Shown in pieces: positions 41,950-53,910 of a DNA stretch of 64,000 nt (the stretch's first letter is position 1; each line of letters starts with the position of its first letter). A program made the translations under genes and the position numbers. Source of the stretch: Argyresthia goedartella (lineage: Eukaryota > Arthropoda > Insecta > Lepidoptera > Argyresthiidae). The stretch is from assembly GCA_949825045.1 (NCBI GenBank), contig OX463812.1, positions 5,626,661 to 5,690,660 of the forward strand, given 5' to 3'. A model generated the notes under the pieces. The model had not been told where the DNA came from, searched no databases, and saw only the letters and a list, made by a program, of their open reading frames with translations.

Positions 41950-44900
41950 TTATTTTATTTATTAATAATGTTAATTTCCACAGCAATACGAAAGCTGTTC
42001 CAAATTGCTTAAAGACATATCAATTCTTCTTAAATACATATGTACAAAGTAACATACATCAAAATAAATTATTTAATTAGGTATATTATTTATTTATAAT
42101 TATTCGGATAACAATGATATTAATAATATACAATGAATAATATGAACAATATTAATGAAAATAAGAACTTCAATAATTTATCATTATCAATTCAAGACAG
42201 AACTATCATGCATTCATCTCGCAGAACCTGGCACACTCTCGTATGATATCCCTCTATGCATCACCAAAAAGATCATTTAGTGGTGCTGCAATAAACATGG
42301 CGTTGAAGCTGTCCCGTGATGGCACTAATGGAGACTGCCGGCGACTTGCTAACAGCTGGTGCCTGCGCGCGCGTATGTATTTGTCAGGCACGTATAGCGC
42401 GTATACCGTACTGACAAGTGCTGCACAGTCACTGTAGCCTCGCAACAATCGACACACGGTCATGAGCTGTTCGGTGTTACGTCTCTCTCTAGTGAGTTCT
42501 ATCCAAGCATACCCAATATAAAATCGGATGGATAAAGGTAAGGGTAGTATCCAAATTTCTTCTTATATAGGTATCGTAAAAAAGCTTTATGCTTACCTTC
42601 TCGAGCAAAAGGACGTATGAGCTTTCATGTGGATTTCAAACAACCGAGCTAGATTCAAGTTTGGTACTCACTATGGCCGTGTAAAGAAGCTGGACCATAC
42701 CCAAATTATGTAATCCCTTACTATTCCTTATCACAAACCCTAATCTTTTGAAACATTCCTTGGCCAACGTGCTCATGAGCTCATGGAATGTGAGTTTAGG
42801 GTCGAACGTAACACCGATGTCCCTCATCGAATTACATCGAGTCATAGACTCCATGACGAGTGCATATATTGCTCTAATAGGCTGAGGAGAGCGTGTGAAG
42901 TACATTTCACAATACTTCTCAATAATTAATAGGATTTTATTTTTCACACTCATCGAGGACCCGCATCTAGATCTTCCTGTAGTAGCCTACAATCCACTTC
43001 TGACTTCACGGGAAGTACCAGTTCCAAATCATCAGCGTATAAAGGGCATTTAGCGTGTTTTAGTTCAGATTCCAGGTCATTCATCATAATGATAAATAAC
43101 AACGGACCAAGAATAGAGCCTTGACTAACGCCCAACCGTGTGTGGTTTAGCTGGGACTCAAAACTGCCGTGTCGCACATATTGTTGGCGGTTCTTCAGGT
43201 GGTCAGCGAAGAAGACAACAGCCGGGGGGCAAATCCAATGGCACACAATTTTTTCATAAGGATTTCATTATCGACTATATCGAACGCCTTACGGAAGTCC
43301 AGATAGGCGACGTCAACCTGAAAATTCCGAACCATGCTCGACCAACGTCAGTAAGTTGGTGGTTACTGAGCGATGGCTCCTGAATCCGTTATGCGAGTCG
43401 CACAGATAGTGAGCTACCTGTGAACTGATTTTGCCGTATATGATTGCCTCGAACAATTTTGCCAATGAACTTAGGATTGTAATTGGTCGATATTGATTTA
43501 CAGAGGCAGTGTCCCTTTCCTTGATAATAGCTGCTAGCTGCCAGCTCTTAGGGTACTTCCCTCGCTCTAGACCTAGGTTGAAAGTATGACCCAAAGGTAA
43601 AACCAGCTGATCGCTATAGGCCTTAAAAAAGTAAGGAGGGACGTTGTCCGGTCCAATTGCGCTCCTTGGCCTTTGCTGCTTCATTCCTTCCTCTATATCT
43701 CTACGGCAAAGACGTGAAATTTGGACGTAGTTAGCGGTGCGCGATTCATCGGAACTGATAACCAGATCCAGATTAAGGGCCGGCACGTCTCTGCGGAAAA
43801 CGTCAGAGAAGTAATCTGCAAATGCGGCAGCTGCTTCTTCTTCTAACACACTCTTGCCCCTGATGCGTGACCTGTGGTTCGAAAGCACCCTTTGATCTGA
43901 GGTCATTTAAATGTTTCCAAAACGCGCGTGGGTTATGTCTTATGTTGCCTTCGATATTTTGCATGTGGTTCACGATTGCTGCAGCTACGCAGCACTTGAT
44001 GCTGGCTCTCAGCTCACTGAATGCTGAGTTAAGCTGGCCTCTCTGACGATTTCCATTTACGGTGAAGCTTATAATATCACCAGTGAAGGGTTGACTCGGC
44101 CTTGTCTTTTTCAGAATCGAATTATTGAAGATCTCGTAAATGGAATCATAAAAGCGACCAAATGCCGTCTCTTCATCCGAAGCTTCAACAAAATTGTCCC
44201 AAGATACACATGAGCTCGTGTGGGATTGTGTAGTTGCCTTTGTCAAAGTCCGGTCATTGTGGTTGCCAATGTTGCTAGGATCCGGGCGGCTGGATCGCTG
44301 GTCCGCGCCCAGCGCTTTCAACAGGGTCACAATGATGTCCAGAGGCAGGTGGTAGGCATCAGTGTGTGACACCAGGCTGCCTAACACGGAGGTGTGCATG
44401 TGTATGCATACGACACAGATGCTCTCAGGCAACAGCACCACATCAAGCACGTCACCGTGGGCATTCATCACCTTGTTCGTCTCACACAAACCACAAATAT
44501 TAATTTAAAATAATTAGGGTTCCGCTTAGTCTGGACATATTTTCTTCGGTGAACCAGTTAAGGTATTGGGCATCTTATCAGCTTGTATGATTTTCTTCTT
44601 ATTCTTCGTCTAACTGGGGTCCACATATACGACACAGACTGTGAACTGAACTCCTTTATGAGAAAAAGTCGCCCAGAGATCCTCTCCACATTCAGTCTCG
44701 AGGTTGCGGCGTCGGTGTAGTGTGATGCCAGGATGGGTGGCAAACATCACCCTACCGCAGGGGGCGCGGTCCCGGCGCAGTACGCTCCAGCCTCCCGCCG
44801 TCACCTTTGCATCTCTCACAGAGGAGTCCAAAAAATTCTCCGTGGCGGCGACGAGACGACGAGACGTTCCAACATAAAAAATTAATTCCACCAATACTCT

Positions 44901-45119
44901 AACCGATTCTTTACGCTCGAATATTTTGGTAGAGTATGTCGATGGTCTTATGAGCTCTTGTAACGGCGATTTTTTGACGGCGGTGGTAGACGCTGATGTA
45001 TTTCTGAAAGGGCAGCCACTCCTTCACTCTGACATTATCGGGCCAGACAGCCAGACAGTACCAAAAACAAGAGTCATAGAATCTGACAGGAACTCCTATT
45101 TTATATGACTTATGACTTA
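41950..45119 (-). mobile_element. LINE family C, copy C2, inserted in family A LINE within receptor intron 6
   Basis: Minus strand from endonuclease start (about 44960; GRVMFATHPGITLHRRRN) through linker (44489-43803), RT (43906-43313: SAIGPDNVPPYFFKAYSDQL, NQYRPITILSSLAKLFE, NGFRSHRSVTTNLLTLVEHG; 43246-42950: GVSQGSILGPLLFIIMMNDL and CPLYADDLELVLPV) to C-terminus (42953-42254) and an A/T-rich 3' end. It is flanked by CTATTTATT at 41941-41949 and 45120-45128, a 9-bp target duplication. The YADD box is intact; several frameshifts remain. Confidence 0.88.
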
Positions 45120-45128
45120 CTATTTATT

Positions 45129-45440
45129 GAAAATAAAAGCTAATTGTAGCTTAACCAGAATTACTGAACTTTGACTGATATACCCTGCAGGTCTCTTTTA
45201 TTATTATATATATTATATTTTTATTGATATACGTGATTAAATTTAAAATCAACATTACTGGCGCTATACATTTTTTCAACAGTCTCTGCTTAATACGGAG
45301 ATGAGTTAAGACGCTCTGTTGTAAAGTACATTAGAGAAGAATGTTTCGGAAGCTAGAGCTACCCCAGCATTTGATTTGATGCCATTGATAACATTTTCAC
45401 CTATCTTTAAGCAGAAATCATTGTCCCTAGATATAACTTT
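45129..45440 (-). mobile_element. Family A LINE, copy A4, left part
   Basis: Continues copy A4 after LINE-C2: TTACTGAACTTTGACTGATA parallels 3591-3619, and CACCTATCTTTAAGCAGAAA with CATTGTCC parallels 3757-3786. Degenerate linker/pre-RT region. Confidence 0.7.
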
Positions 45441-45724
45441 GATGATCTGATGTGATGTTCAGAAATAATAATTATTTACTTGTTTAACATGCTGACTGTC
45501 CGTTTATTATATGAAATGTATTATGTACTGTGTTCTTAAAATATGTTTGTTGTTTGTGTTAAAATATATTTTATCGATGAAATGTATTCTTATCTATCAA
45601 CGCTTTAACATTCAAACTTTGAATTCCAAAGTGTTCAAAACTTCAATCATTAAAGATAAAAATACATTTGATATTAAAATTTTAAATTTAAATCCTCAAA
45701 CTTCAAACTTCAAACTTAACCTAG

Positions 45725-45998
45725 GGCCCGAGTCTCTTAGCAAACACAAACAACAATAGTGTATCGATTGCTCCCTAGTCGTTTTTGGTCGCGGTTATTT
45801 TACTTTTAGACTGCTACATAAGATTGTGAACACCGTTAGTTTATAAACACACCAAATGTTTGTCGCGAGATTGATGTGAGAACAAAAGGAACAAACATTT
45901 TAAACCTCATTGATAATTCCATGCAATAATGTATAAACTAAAATTTTACAATCTTACGGTGTTAATATTTACTATTTTCATAACAGACTCGGGCCCCC
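45725..45998. mobile_element. Foldback MITE-like element just upstream of receptor exon 7
   Basis: The ends GGGCCCGAGTCTCTTAGC (45725) and, inverted, TAACAGACTCGGGCCCCC (45981) are complementary, and TAAACTAA / TTAGTTTATA and ACACCGT / ACGGTGT blocks inside are also inverted. No ORF. The right end leaves only GTTTTATTCCCTTTCTAG before exon 7. Confidence 0.6.
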
Positions 45999-46016
45999 GT
46001 TTTATTCCCTTTCTAG

Positions 46017-46172
46017 AGCATAGCAGTAGCCGCCAGCGCATACGAGTGTCTCTGGTTTCGTAGTTCGATTCATTTCCGCAAAGCTCTACTCATACTGATG
46101 GTGCGCACGCGACGTCCTATTGTGCTGAAAGCTGGCGCCTTCACTGTGCTATCGCTGTCGAGTTTCATGGCT
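46017..46172 (+). CDS. Insect odorant receptor, exon 7
   Basis: 52 codons, phase 0, between CCCTTTCTAG and GCT/GTAAGT. It continues exon 6 as ESIAVAASAYECLWFRSSIH, then RKALLILMVRTRRPIVLKAG and AFTVLSLSSFMA: the conserved Y-x-x-x-W, the RPxxLxAG motif and the start of the final helix. The last exon, normally 15-25 codons resembling a Leu-Lys-x-Ser-Tyr-Ser-Tyr stretch, was not found in 46173-64000; it may lie beyond the window, be divergent, or be lost. A foldback MITE ends 18 nt before the acceptor, and intron 6 is 8 kb of transposon. Confidence 0.92.
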
Positions 46173-48439
46173 GTAAGTATAAGCGTCCGTGTATTGAATG
46201 AGACGTTAATCTGTAGGTCTCGGCTACTATCGCTCCTCGGTAATAGTAGTCGTAAGCCTGTGTCAGAGGCCCTAAAAGGGCAGCTATACCACTAGCTCGA
46301 CGCCCCTCCATTAAACGGCTCTGAACCAATTTCATGGAGTGTAGTTCAATCGTACTCGAATTCGAGTAAAGGCCCGTGCCTTGGTTGGGATATTAATGGG
46401 CTATATTTGTTATTTATATTAACGAAATTAATTTTAATTAATAAAATTTATAGAAATTATTATGACCATAATGTATCAATATTTCGACATATTATGTATG
46501 ACATTCAAATTTCAAACGCCGACGCCGGCCTGCTTGCCACCCCTAGTTTGTCTGTGAATTTGGTACTGTGACGAAACATTTGGTTTATTTCTCAGTAGGT
46601 ATAAATATATTTGTTTAAACATCCTCCAAAATGCGGATGGGCTTTAGGAGCTATGAAATAAATTATGAATCATAAATTTTAAATGAACATGGTTTAACTA
46701 TACCGTAGCTTTCAGTGGATATTGAATTATGACCATTTCACACGTATGTCTTGTTGTTTTGAAGTGACGAATTGACTATGGCTCATTCAATCGAAACTCA
46801 TACTTAAGGGTATTTAGTTACGATATAGTTTGGTAGGTCAAACAGTATATTTTGTGATGATTTGAAATAATAAAGGCAATTTGTATTCTCGTTTATTAGT
46901 TGACAGTTATTTGATAACTGATTAGGTTTGAGAAACGTTTGGTTAAGTGGCTAGTTTTTGTTCTTATTTTGAGTAAACAAACCGTAACTTGTCGCCTAGA
47001 TTTTTTCAGCGTTAGTCTGAGGGTGTGGGAGTGGAATGTTAGGAATTGGCTTGGGTTCGGGGCTTGGGGTTTGTAATAAAATTGTTTGACAAGGGCTTGT
47101 GGGGACAGTCAATATCGGTCGATACGCGAGAGTTGACGTTACAATTTAAACAGGTTCAAGACCAATCGGGGAGTGTAAATACTAGAATTAGAGTCACGGG
47201 TTCGTTCTAGGATCACAGAATAGTTTTTCGATTATATTTTGTGTTGTTAATATTACAAGTGCGGGTATAACGGTATTTGTATTTCTCACGTCATTCGTGT
47301 CGAGGAACAATTACGTTCAAATAAAGAGTTGTCTCGGACTGAAACTTTTATAGACTTTTAGAGAAACACTTAGGCGTGAGTGTGTATAGTGATTTGTTGG
47401 TTAAGTACGCGTTGTAATGAGAATTGTTTCTTACTACTTCTGTTGGTAAGACCTAGGGATGTGATAAGCGTCCTAGGTCCTAGACTTCCGGCTGCCGAAG
47501 CGGGAGAGGATCATCATGCGCAAGTCATCGACGAGAAAGATTATTTATAGTTCTAAGGCTTGTAATTTTAGGTTTTGTTTTGCGTTCATACCGCGGGTTT
47601 TATTTTACGGTATTCAAAATTCGTCAATTTAATGAGTCTTCAATTAATTCGTCCTCGTCATTTAATTTAAATGCATTTTGCGCAGACTTTTAAATTACAG
47701 GCTTTCTTTTTCTGATCATGTTTGTCTTTTGGCTAAACGATTAAATTACGTAATTGAGGTTGTGTAGGTAGGGAGACTAAACACAATTATTTAGGTTTAT
47801 GTAACAAAACAAGTATCTAAAATTCGTAAGACTACAAATTATTACGTTATTTCCTTCTCACTCTTGAAATACCTAAATACTTATAAAACTATCTAACAAA
47901 CTAAATATCTTTTGATTGTGGCTGTTTTGATCTTTCTTTTCTTGACCGTCTATCATGTTGGTTGGCCTGCCTAATCTTACATTAAATGAGAAAAATATTC
48001 TAATTCCATATAGCATGTAGATTGACGTGGTTACTTGGTCATTCACAAAACACACACATACAACTACTTACTCTAAGAACACTCTACTCGATTATACACG
48101 GCCTAAGGTTTATTAGCAGTCATTCTCCCCTTCTGGAACGCCTCCGATTCAGAAGGTCGATCATTCTTGCTGCATTGGAATTCGAACGAACTTGTGCTTT
48201 CCATTTTCCAAAGGCTGTCACTGCTTTGAGTACTATCTGGTTCATACCTTTGTCGTAAGCACATAGTGCCTAGACTTCTTCTTACTCATGGACTAGAGAA
48301 CTACTGGCATACCCCGATTAAAAGATTGATTTGTACAATTCGGATTGATTTGACACTGTAGTAAAGACCCTGGTCGCATCATTCAGGGACGCTCATCGCC
48401 CCTGTTTAGAGTGAAGTTTACTTCGCTGTAGAATGAATG
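46173..48439. other. Receptor intron 7 or downstream sequence, nothing identified
   Basis: No transposon body, RNA gene or convincing exon. I specifically looked for a short last receptor exon and found none. Confidence 0.5.
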
Positions 48440-48515
48440 TGGATGGCCTGAAATCCGTTGGAATCAAACCCACACACACGCTACATTATCAATCTAGTGA
48501 GCTAAGTAGTTACGC
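48440..48515 (-). repeat. Possible tRNA-like SINE head
   Basis: Minus strand: box A-like TTAGCTCACTAGATTG and box B-like GGGTTTGATTCC (complement of GGAATCAAACCC, 48460-48471) at tRNA-like spacing. Weak. Confidence 0.3.
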
Positions 48516-48682
48516 TGAATTTACATGTCTTAAAAATAATTTGTATATAAAATATCTGGATGAACATCCACTTGGTTACGGAATAAAACTTAAGAGACGT
48601 GTCCCTTAAGATAACCTCAATACCGAGTATGTGCAAATAAAAATATCCCGTAACCGATCAACAAACATGTTGGACTGATGGA

Positions 48683-48930
48683 TGAGAGAAATCACAATAT
48701 CAAATAATATAAAAATATATCCTTAATAGTCTTTATGTAGTTGATTGGCAGGGAAACTAACTTGAGAGGGATTTGAGTAGATTCAGACGGTCTCTAGGTG
48801 CTGGTGTATTCAGTTGGCTAATTCCAGGTCTTCAGCAGTCTGAAATATTGCAGTCACGTATATTGTATATGGGAATGTGTGGGAGGAGGATGGCCCCAAA
48901 ACAGGTGAAAGATAACGCCATGAGCATACT
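48683..48930 (+). repeat. Direct repeat R3, left copy
   Basis: GAGAAATCACAATATCAAAT through GAGAGGGATTTGAGT, GCTGGTGTATTCAGTTGGCT, AGCAGTCT and GGAGGAGGAT matches 53641-53870 in the same orientation with substitutions and small gaps. A 4.3-kb LINE lies between the copies. Confidence 0.75.
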
Positions 48931-50329
48931 AATAAACACATGGTTAACCCTATGTTTTCTTATAAATTGTGTTTACAATTTTGAGTGGTTGTAAGCAAAT
49001 TTTATTGTAAAATTTAATCTTATTTTGCTTAGCTAAATCTAAATCAAAAAAATCAAAATCAAAAAGAGTTTATTTCCATAAGAAACACATAGGTAACATT
49101 TGGAGAATGTCAAATCTTAAACTAACACATGTTTGAGGTACAGGGAAATATAGAACTCAATTTGAATTCCGTCACCTCAATGTTTTAGATGCTGGAGGCA
49201 AAGAGGCGACTAGAAACCTCCAGCTTTATACGTTATTTTTTACAGAATTAGAGCAAACACCTTCCCAAGCTTTCTTGTCTTCTACATAATCTGATATTTT
49301 GTAGTAATCTTTTTTACATAAGTGATTTTTAACAACATTTTTAAATTTATTTACAGACAATTCTTGTAACTCAGTCGGTATTTTGTTGTAAAAGCGAATA
49401 AATTGCCCTTTAAAAGATACATTAACCTTGTGGAGCCTAGTAGTAGGTATAGCTAGTTTATTCCTATTTCTAGTGTTGACATTGTGCCTGTCGCTATTCT
49501 TAGGATATTTATCAATATTTTTGTGGACGTACATTAGGTTTTCATAAATATACTGACACGGCACTGTCATAATGTTAATTTCCTTAAATTTACAACGCAG
49601 TGACTCTCTGGGACCCACATTGTAGATTGCACGAACAGCCCTCTTTTGCAGCACAAATATTATGTTAATGTCTGCAGCGTTCCCCCACAGCAGTATGCCG
49701 TAAGACTTAATGCTATGGAAGTAGCTGAAGTAAACTAGTCTAGCTGTTTCCAACTGCATAAACTGCGGAGCTGAGTTTTTTTGATAGCTTATCTATGTGT
49801 GGGCCCCACTGAAGCTTATTATCTAAGGTGATTCCTAGGAATACCGTGCTATCTACAATTTCTAAATTTTCACCTTTAACATTAACATTAGCCGAGACTT
49901 GTTTAACATTGGGGAGTATAAACCGAACACATTTAGTTTTGTTATTGTTCAGTAAAAGATTATTAGCACTAAACCAATTGACTACCTTTGAGATTGCATT
50001 ATTCACATCGTCAAATTTCAAACTGCGTCGTTTCATTTTAAACAAAAGTGAAGTGTCATCTGCAAACAGTACAATCTCATGATTATCTCTCACAAGATGT
50101 GGCAGGTCATTAATATAAACCAAAAACAGGAATGGCCCGAGTATGGAACCCTGCGGTACACCCATAGTAACAACAGACCCTGGAGATCGTTTTCCATTAA
50201 TATCAACTCTCTGTATCCTGTTATTTAGATAAGAAGAGAGAAGATCTAAAGAGTTATCCCTACTTCCATAGTGATGTAATTTCCTGATCAATATCCCATG
50301 GTGAACGCAATCAAAAGCCTTAGACAAAT

Positions 50330-51034
50330 TTATTTATTTATTTATTTATATAAAGATACATGAGCAGGGTTACACACTTAATATTACATTATTATAGTTA
50401 AGGTACAGTTTAGAGATATATCTGGTGTGCACCCAAATACATGTATACAGCATTTGCCTAGAGACAACACAGTTTATAATTAACCTAAACTATGGAATAA
50501 TAAATGACATATAATACATCTTTATAACCGTTTTTAAACTTCTAAATCTTATTTAACGTACCAAACATAACAACAATAATAATATTAACAATTTACTTTT
50601 CTTGCGTAACTTTTAAAGATGTTGAGTGAATTGGAAAACATGTCTATATCCGGATCTTTGGAAAGTAAGTTGGTATAGCTTTGACACATTCTATTTATAG
50701 GAGAGTGACTGAGTAAGTTGGTTTTACCAATTGGACCATGTAGAATTTTAGAAATAGGCTGTCTTGGATAATTATAGGGTACTGTCAGGAAAACGCGTTC
50801 CAGGATGTCACTGCATAGGATGTTGCCATTCATAACTTTATGTAGGAACGTAAGGTCACGAAGGGTACGACGACTTTTTAATGAGACCATATTGAAAAAA
50901 CTAAGGCGGTGTTCGTACGGGCATCTGTGGGATATTCCGCTTGAAATAAAGGCCAGATGCCTAGTAAATGATCTCTGAATACTTTCAATGTGTTGGGAAT
51001 GAAGAGCGTAAGATGGGTTCCAAGCTGAGGAGGA
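50330..51034 (-). mobile_element. 5'-truncated LINE-E nested in copy A2
   Basis: Splits the host between GVFCD and LSKAFDC. Minus strand encodes AWNPSYALHSQHIESIQRSF, LSFFNMVSLKSRRTLRDLTF and MFSNSLNIFKSYARKVN, a LINE C-terminal region related in layout to LINE-B. It ends in an (AAAT)n tail seen as ATTTATTTATTTATTTATTT (50328-50347). No clear target duplication. Confidence 0.82.
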
Positions 51035-51454
51035 ATCGCAAAATACTCCTAGAGCATCATGTGACTCTTCCCAGGCATCATATATATGTGATATTAACTC
51101 AATACCGGCATCAGTAGTTGATTTGCCTTGTGTAAAACCAAATTTTTTACAGTGGAGCATGTTGTTGGTGTTGAAATGTGTAAGAAGTTGATTTAAAATT
51201 ACTTTTTCAAATACTTTACTAAATGTAGGCAATACCGATATCGGTCCGAAGTTAGAAGGGTCAGATGTACTATCCGATTTAAACAAAGTTACTATTTTAC
51301 TGTGTTTCATTAAATCAGGAAACACGCCAGATTCAATAGATGCATTAAATATGAAAGCTAAATCTAGTGCAATAACATTTATTAGGGGCTTCACAACATG
51401 AACAGAAATATCCCAGAGGTCTGCAGTTTTCTTAACATTTATTGATTTAAAGGC

Positions 51455-51870
51455 TTTAATAATATCTTTATCATCTACATAATTAAACGAGAATTGATTT
51501 TCACATCTAGGTATATAGTCTTTTAGAAAAGATTCAGCGACTACTTTGGAACAGTCTAAAGACTTCGTAGTAGAGATTGGGATGTCAGTAAAAATAAATT
51601 CAAACGCTTTAGCTGCATTAATATCATTTTTGAAAGTAATATCATTAATTTTCAATTCATATTGTTTTTTTTTTAATTTTTAATAATATCTTTATCATCT
51701 ACATAATTAAACGAGAATTGATTTTCACATCTAGGTACATGGTTTTTTAGCACAGATTCAGCGACTACTTTGAAAGAGAGAGAGAGAGATTGGGATATCA
51801 GTAAAAAAAAAATCAAGCGCTTTAGCTACATCAATATCATTTTTGAAAGTAATATCATTAATTTTTAATT
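51455..51870 (-). repeat. Tandem duplication of about 225 bp inside copy A2
   Basis: AATAATATCTTTATCATCTA occurs at 51458 and again at 51684. Both are followed by CATAATTAAACGAGAATTGA, CACATCTAGGTA, GATTCAGCGACTACTTTG, GGGAT.TCAGTAAAAA, TTTAGCT.CAT.AATATCAT and a TTTAATTCATATT end. The second unit lacks about 15 bp and has a (GA)n-like run AAGAGAGAGAGAGAG (51773-51787). Confidence 0.85.
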
Positions 51871-53642
51871 CATATTCATTGTTTTTAATACTGACCTTTC
51901 CAGTCTCACTTTTAATTATATCCCAAGTTGATTTAATTTTGTTATCACTTTTTCTTATTTTAGATCTGATATAATTTGATTTTGCAATTTGACAAACTTT
52001 TTTAAAGATTTTTGAGTACTTTTTTACTTTATCCATGATGATTCCATTGTTTTTCACTATATTATTCATATAAATTTTATCTACTTTTAAGTATACCTAC
52101 TGTGGCCCACTTACTAAAGTTAAGTTTGTCTGAGACCACTATCGATCTGGTAGTAAATACTGCATTGAACGCATTGCTGAATTTGTAAAAAAAATACAAT
52201 ATGACTCTTTAGGGTTATTATTAGAGTAATTGATAGGTAGTTTGCTATCCCAATTCAATTTAAACCTTTCAAACCGATGTGCAGTCACAGGTATGTATTG
52301 TATCTTTCTTGTAGAACTTTTTTTAAGTTGAATTTCTAGTCTAATGTATTGACCTAAATGGTCTGACTTTAAATTACTTATAATTTTTTTAAGTACAATT
52401 TTTTATTTTGGATAAGCAAATATATTGTCTATACAATTTGCTGAAGTTTCAGTTATTCGAGTAGGTTCCATGAAAAGTGGCTTTAAGTTATAAGAATTAA
52501 ATAAGTTAGTTAGTCTCGTACTAAGGGAGTAAGTTTCTAATAAATTTACATTGAAGTCTCCACATATCATAAGAGTTTTATTAGATTTTGATACTTTAAA
52601 TAATATGTCATCCATGACTTTTTCAAAAACATCAAATGAACCTGATGGTGGGCTGTAAACGCTTATTACAATTATGCGCTCCAATTCAACACATGCTAAT
52701 GTGGCTTTCAACTGATAAACATACTATGTCATTACGATTTTTGAACTTTATGTGTTTATTTAGAAATATTAGAGAGCCTCCACGAACAGCATGTGATCTG
52801 CAAAAAGAACTACCAACCTGGTGGTTACTGAAACTGAACATGAGCTCATGGCTTTTTAGCCAATGTGACATAAAATATCAATATTAAAAGAGTTCATGTA
52901 CAATTCCAACTCTAATAATTTACTGCTAATACCTTGAATATTTTGGTGGACCAGATTAGTAAACTTTGCATTTATTTTACAATATTGAATTTTTCTGTTT
53001 TTATTATGTACTTTATTAATATTATTTGACGGGCTAGAGACCTCCTCTATTGTCGTTGTATCTAATTTAAATGACTTGGAAAAGCTTCCAAGGTTTTGTT
53101 TGAAACATCAGTATAATGCTCAATAGAGGCATTATGTGTAGCCAAATTTGTGGCTGTTATATTAAAATAATAGGACAGCGAATTTGCTACTTGTCTTTTA
53201 TAATAACTAGGAAGTTAATATTTACCTTTAGTCAAATAATATTTATTTCTACTAACAAAATTGTTAGTATCCATTACATGTATATTATTATTGCATGATA
53301 TAGCATCTAACTTCATCTGTCTTGGGTCCGTAGAACTCGGTTGACCTCCACTGGTGTTGGGCGGGGTCGTGGGGCTTCCTTAGGGCCCGTGGCCCTTCTG
53401 GTCGTGAGCTCTAGCACAAACCTTCCTTTATAAACACATGTAATCGAAATATCTCTAAAATGGGTTTTACTTGGAATTTATTCTAATAAGCACGGACTCG
53501 ATGCTTATCAATATTCTTATGTCACTTTTCATCACTGACTGAGGGACCTCTTAACGATACTTTTTGACCAAAACCACTCTAAAAAGAACTTAAGGTTATT
53601 ACTATCACAACTTCTACAGTCTTACCCATAGACGATCACTCA

Positions 53643-53870
53643 GAAATCACAATATCAAATCATATAAATATATATCTATACTTAGTTGATAGGAAGGGAA
53701 ATAAATTCGAGAGGGATTTGAGTTGATTCAGGTGCTGGTGTATTCAGTTGGCTAATTAGAGATCTCCAGCAGTCTTAAGTATTGCAGACAGATTGCATAC
53801 GGTAATGTCCTGGAGGAGGATAACGCAAAACGGCGAAAGATTACGCCAAAAGCGAAAAAACTTTAGGTTA
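53643..53870 (+). repeat. Direct repeat R3, right copy
   Basis: Matches 48683-48930. It is itself bracketed by a shorter direct repeat, AAGGTTATTACTATCACAAC (53591) and TAGGTTATTACTATGACAAC (53863), each followed by TTACAGTC.TACCC.TAGAC-type sequence. Confidence 0.7.
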
Positions 53871-53910
53871 TTACTATGACAACGTTTACAGTCCTACCCT
53901 TAGACTCACT

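Larger units (their letters stand above)
49040..53320 (-). mobile_element. Family A-like LINE, copy A2, long but broken
   Basis: Minus strand from an ORF1-like end (about 53270-53050) and endonuclease (52871-52403: VRGGSLIFLNKHIKF, VISVYSPPSG, LMICGDFNVNLL, FMEPTRITETSANCIDNIF), linker (52069-51758), RT (51655-51041: FGPISVLPTFSKVFEKVIL; 50327-49740: [29 protein letters not shown]) and C-terminus (49759-49226, KSYGILLWGNAADINIIFVL) to a 3' tail (AATCAAAATCAAAAAG at 49053-49068). It carries an inserted LINE-E (50330-51034) and a local duplication at 51455-51870. RT motifs B and C are intact. Confidence 0.87.

Noticed and set aside
46173..46295. Read-through of receptor exon 7 as the C-terminus
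   Set aside because: The extension after the GTAAGT donor has no receptor similarity; the donor is strong and all upstream C-terminal introns are phase 0 like this one.
48022..48258. Possible last receptor exon
   Set aside because: No acceptor followed by the expected terminal peptide; the 78-codon frame is unrelated.
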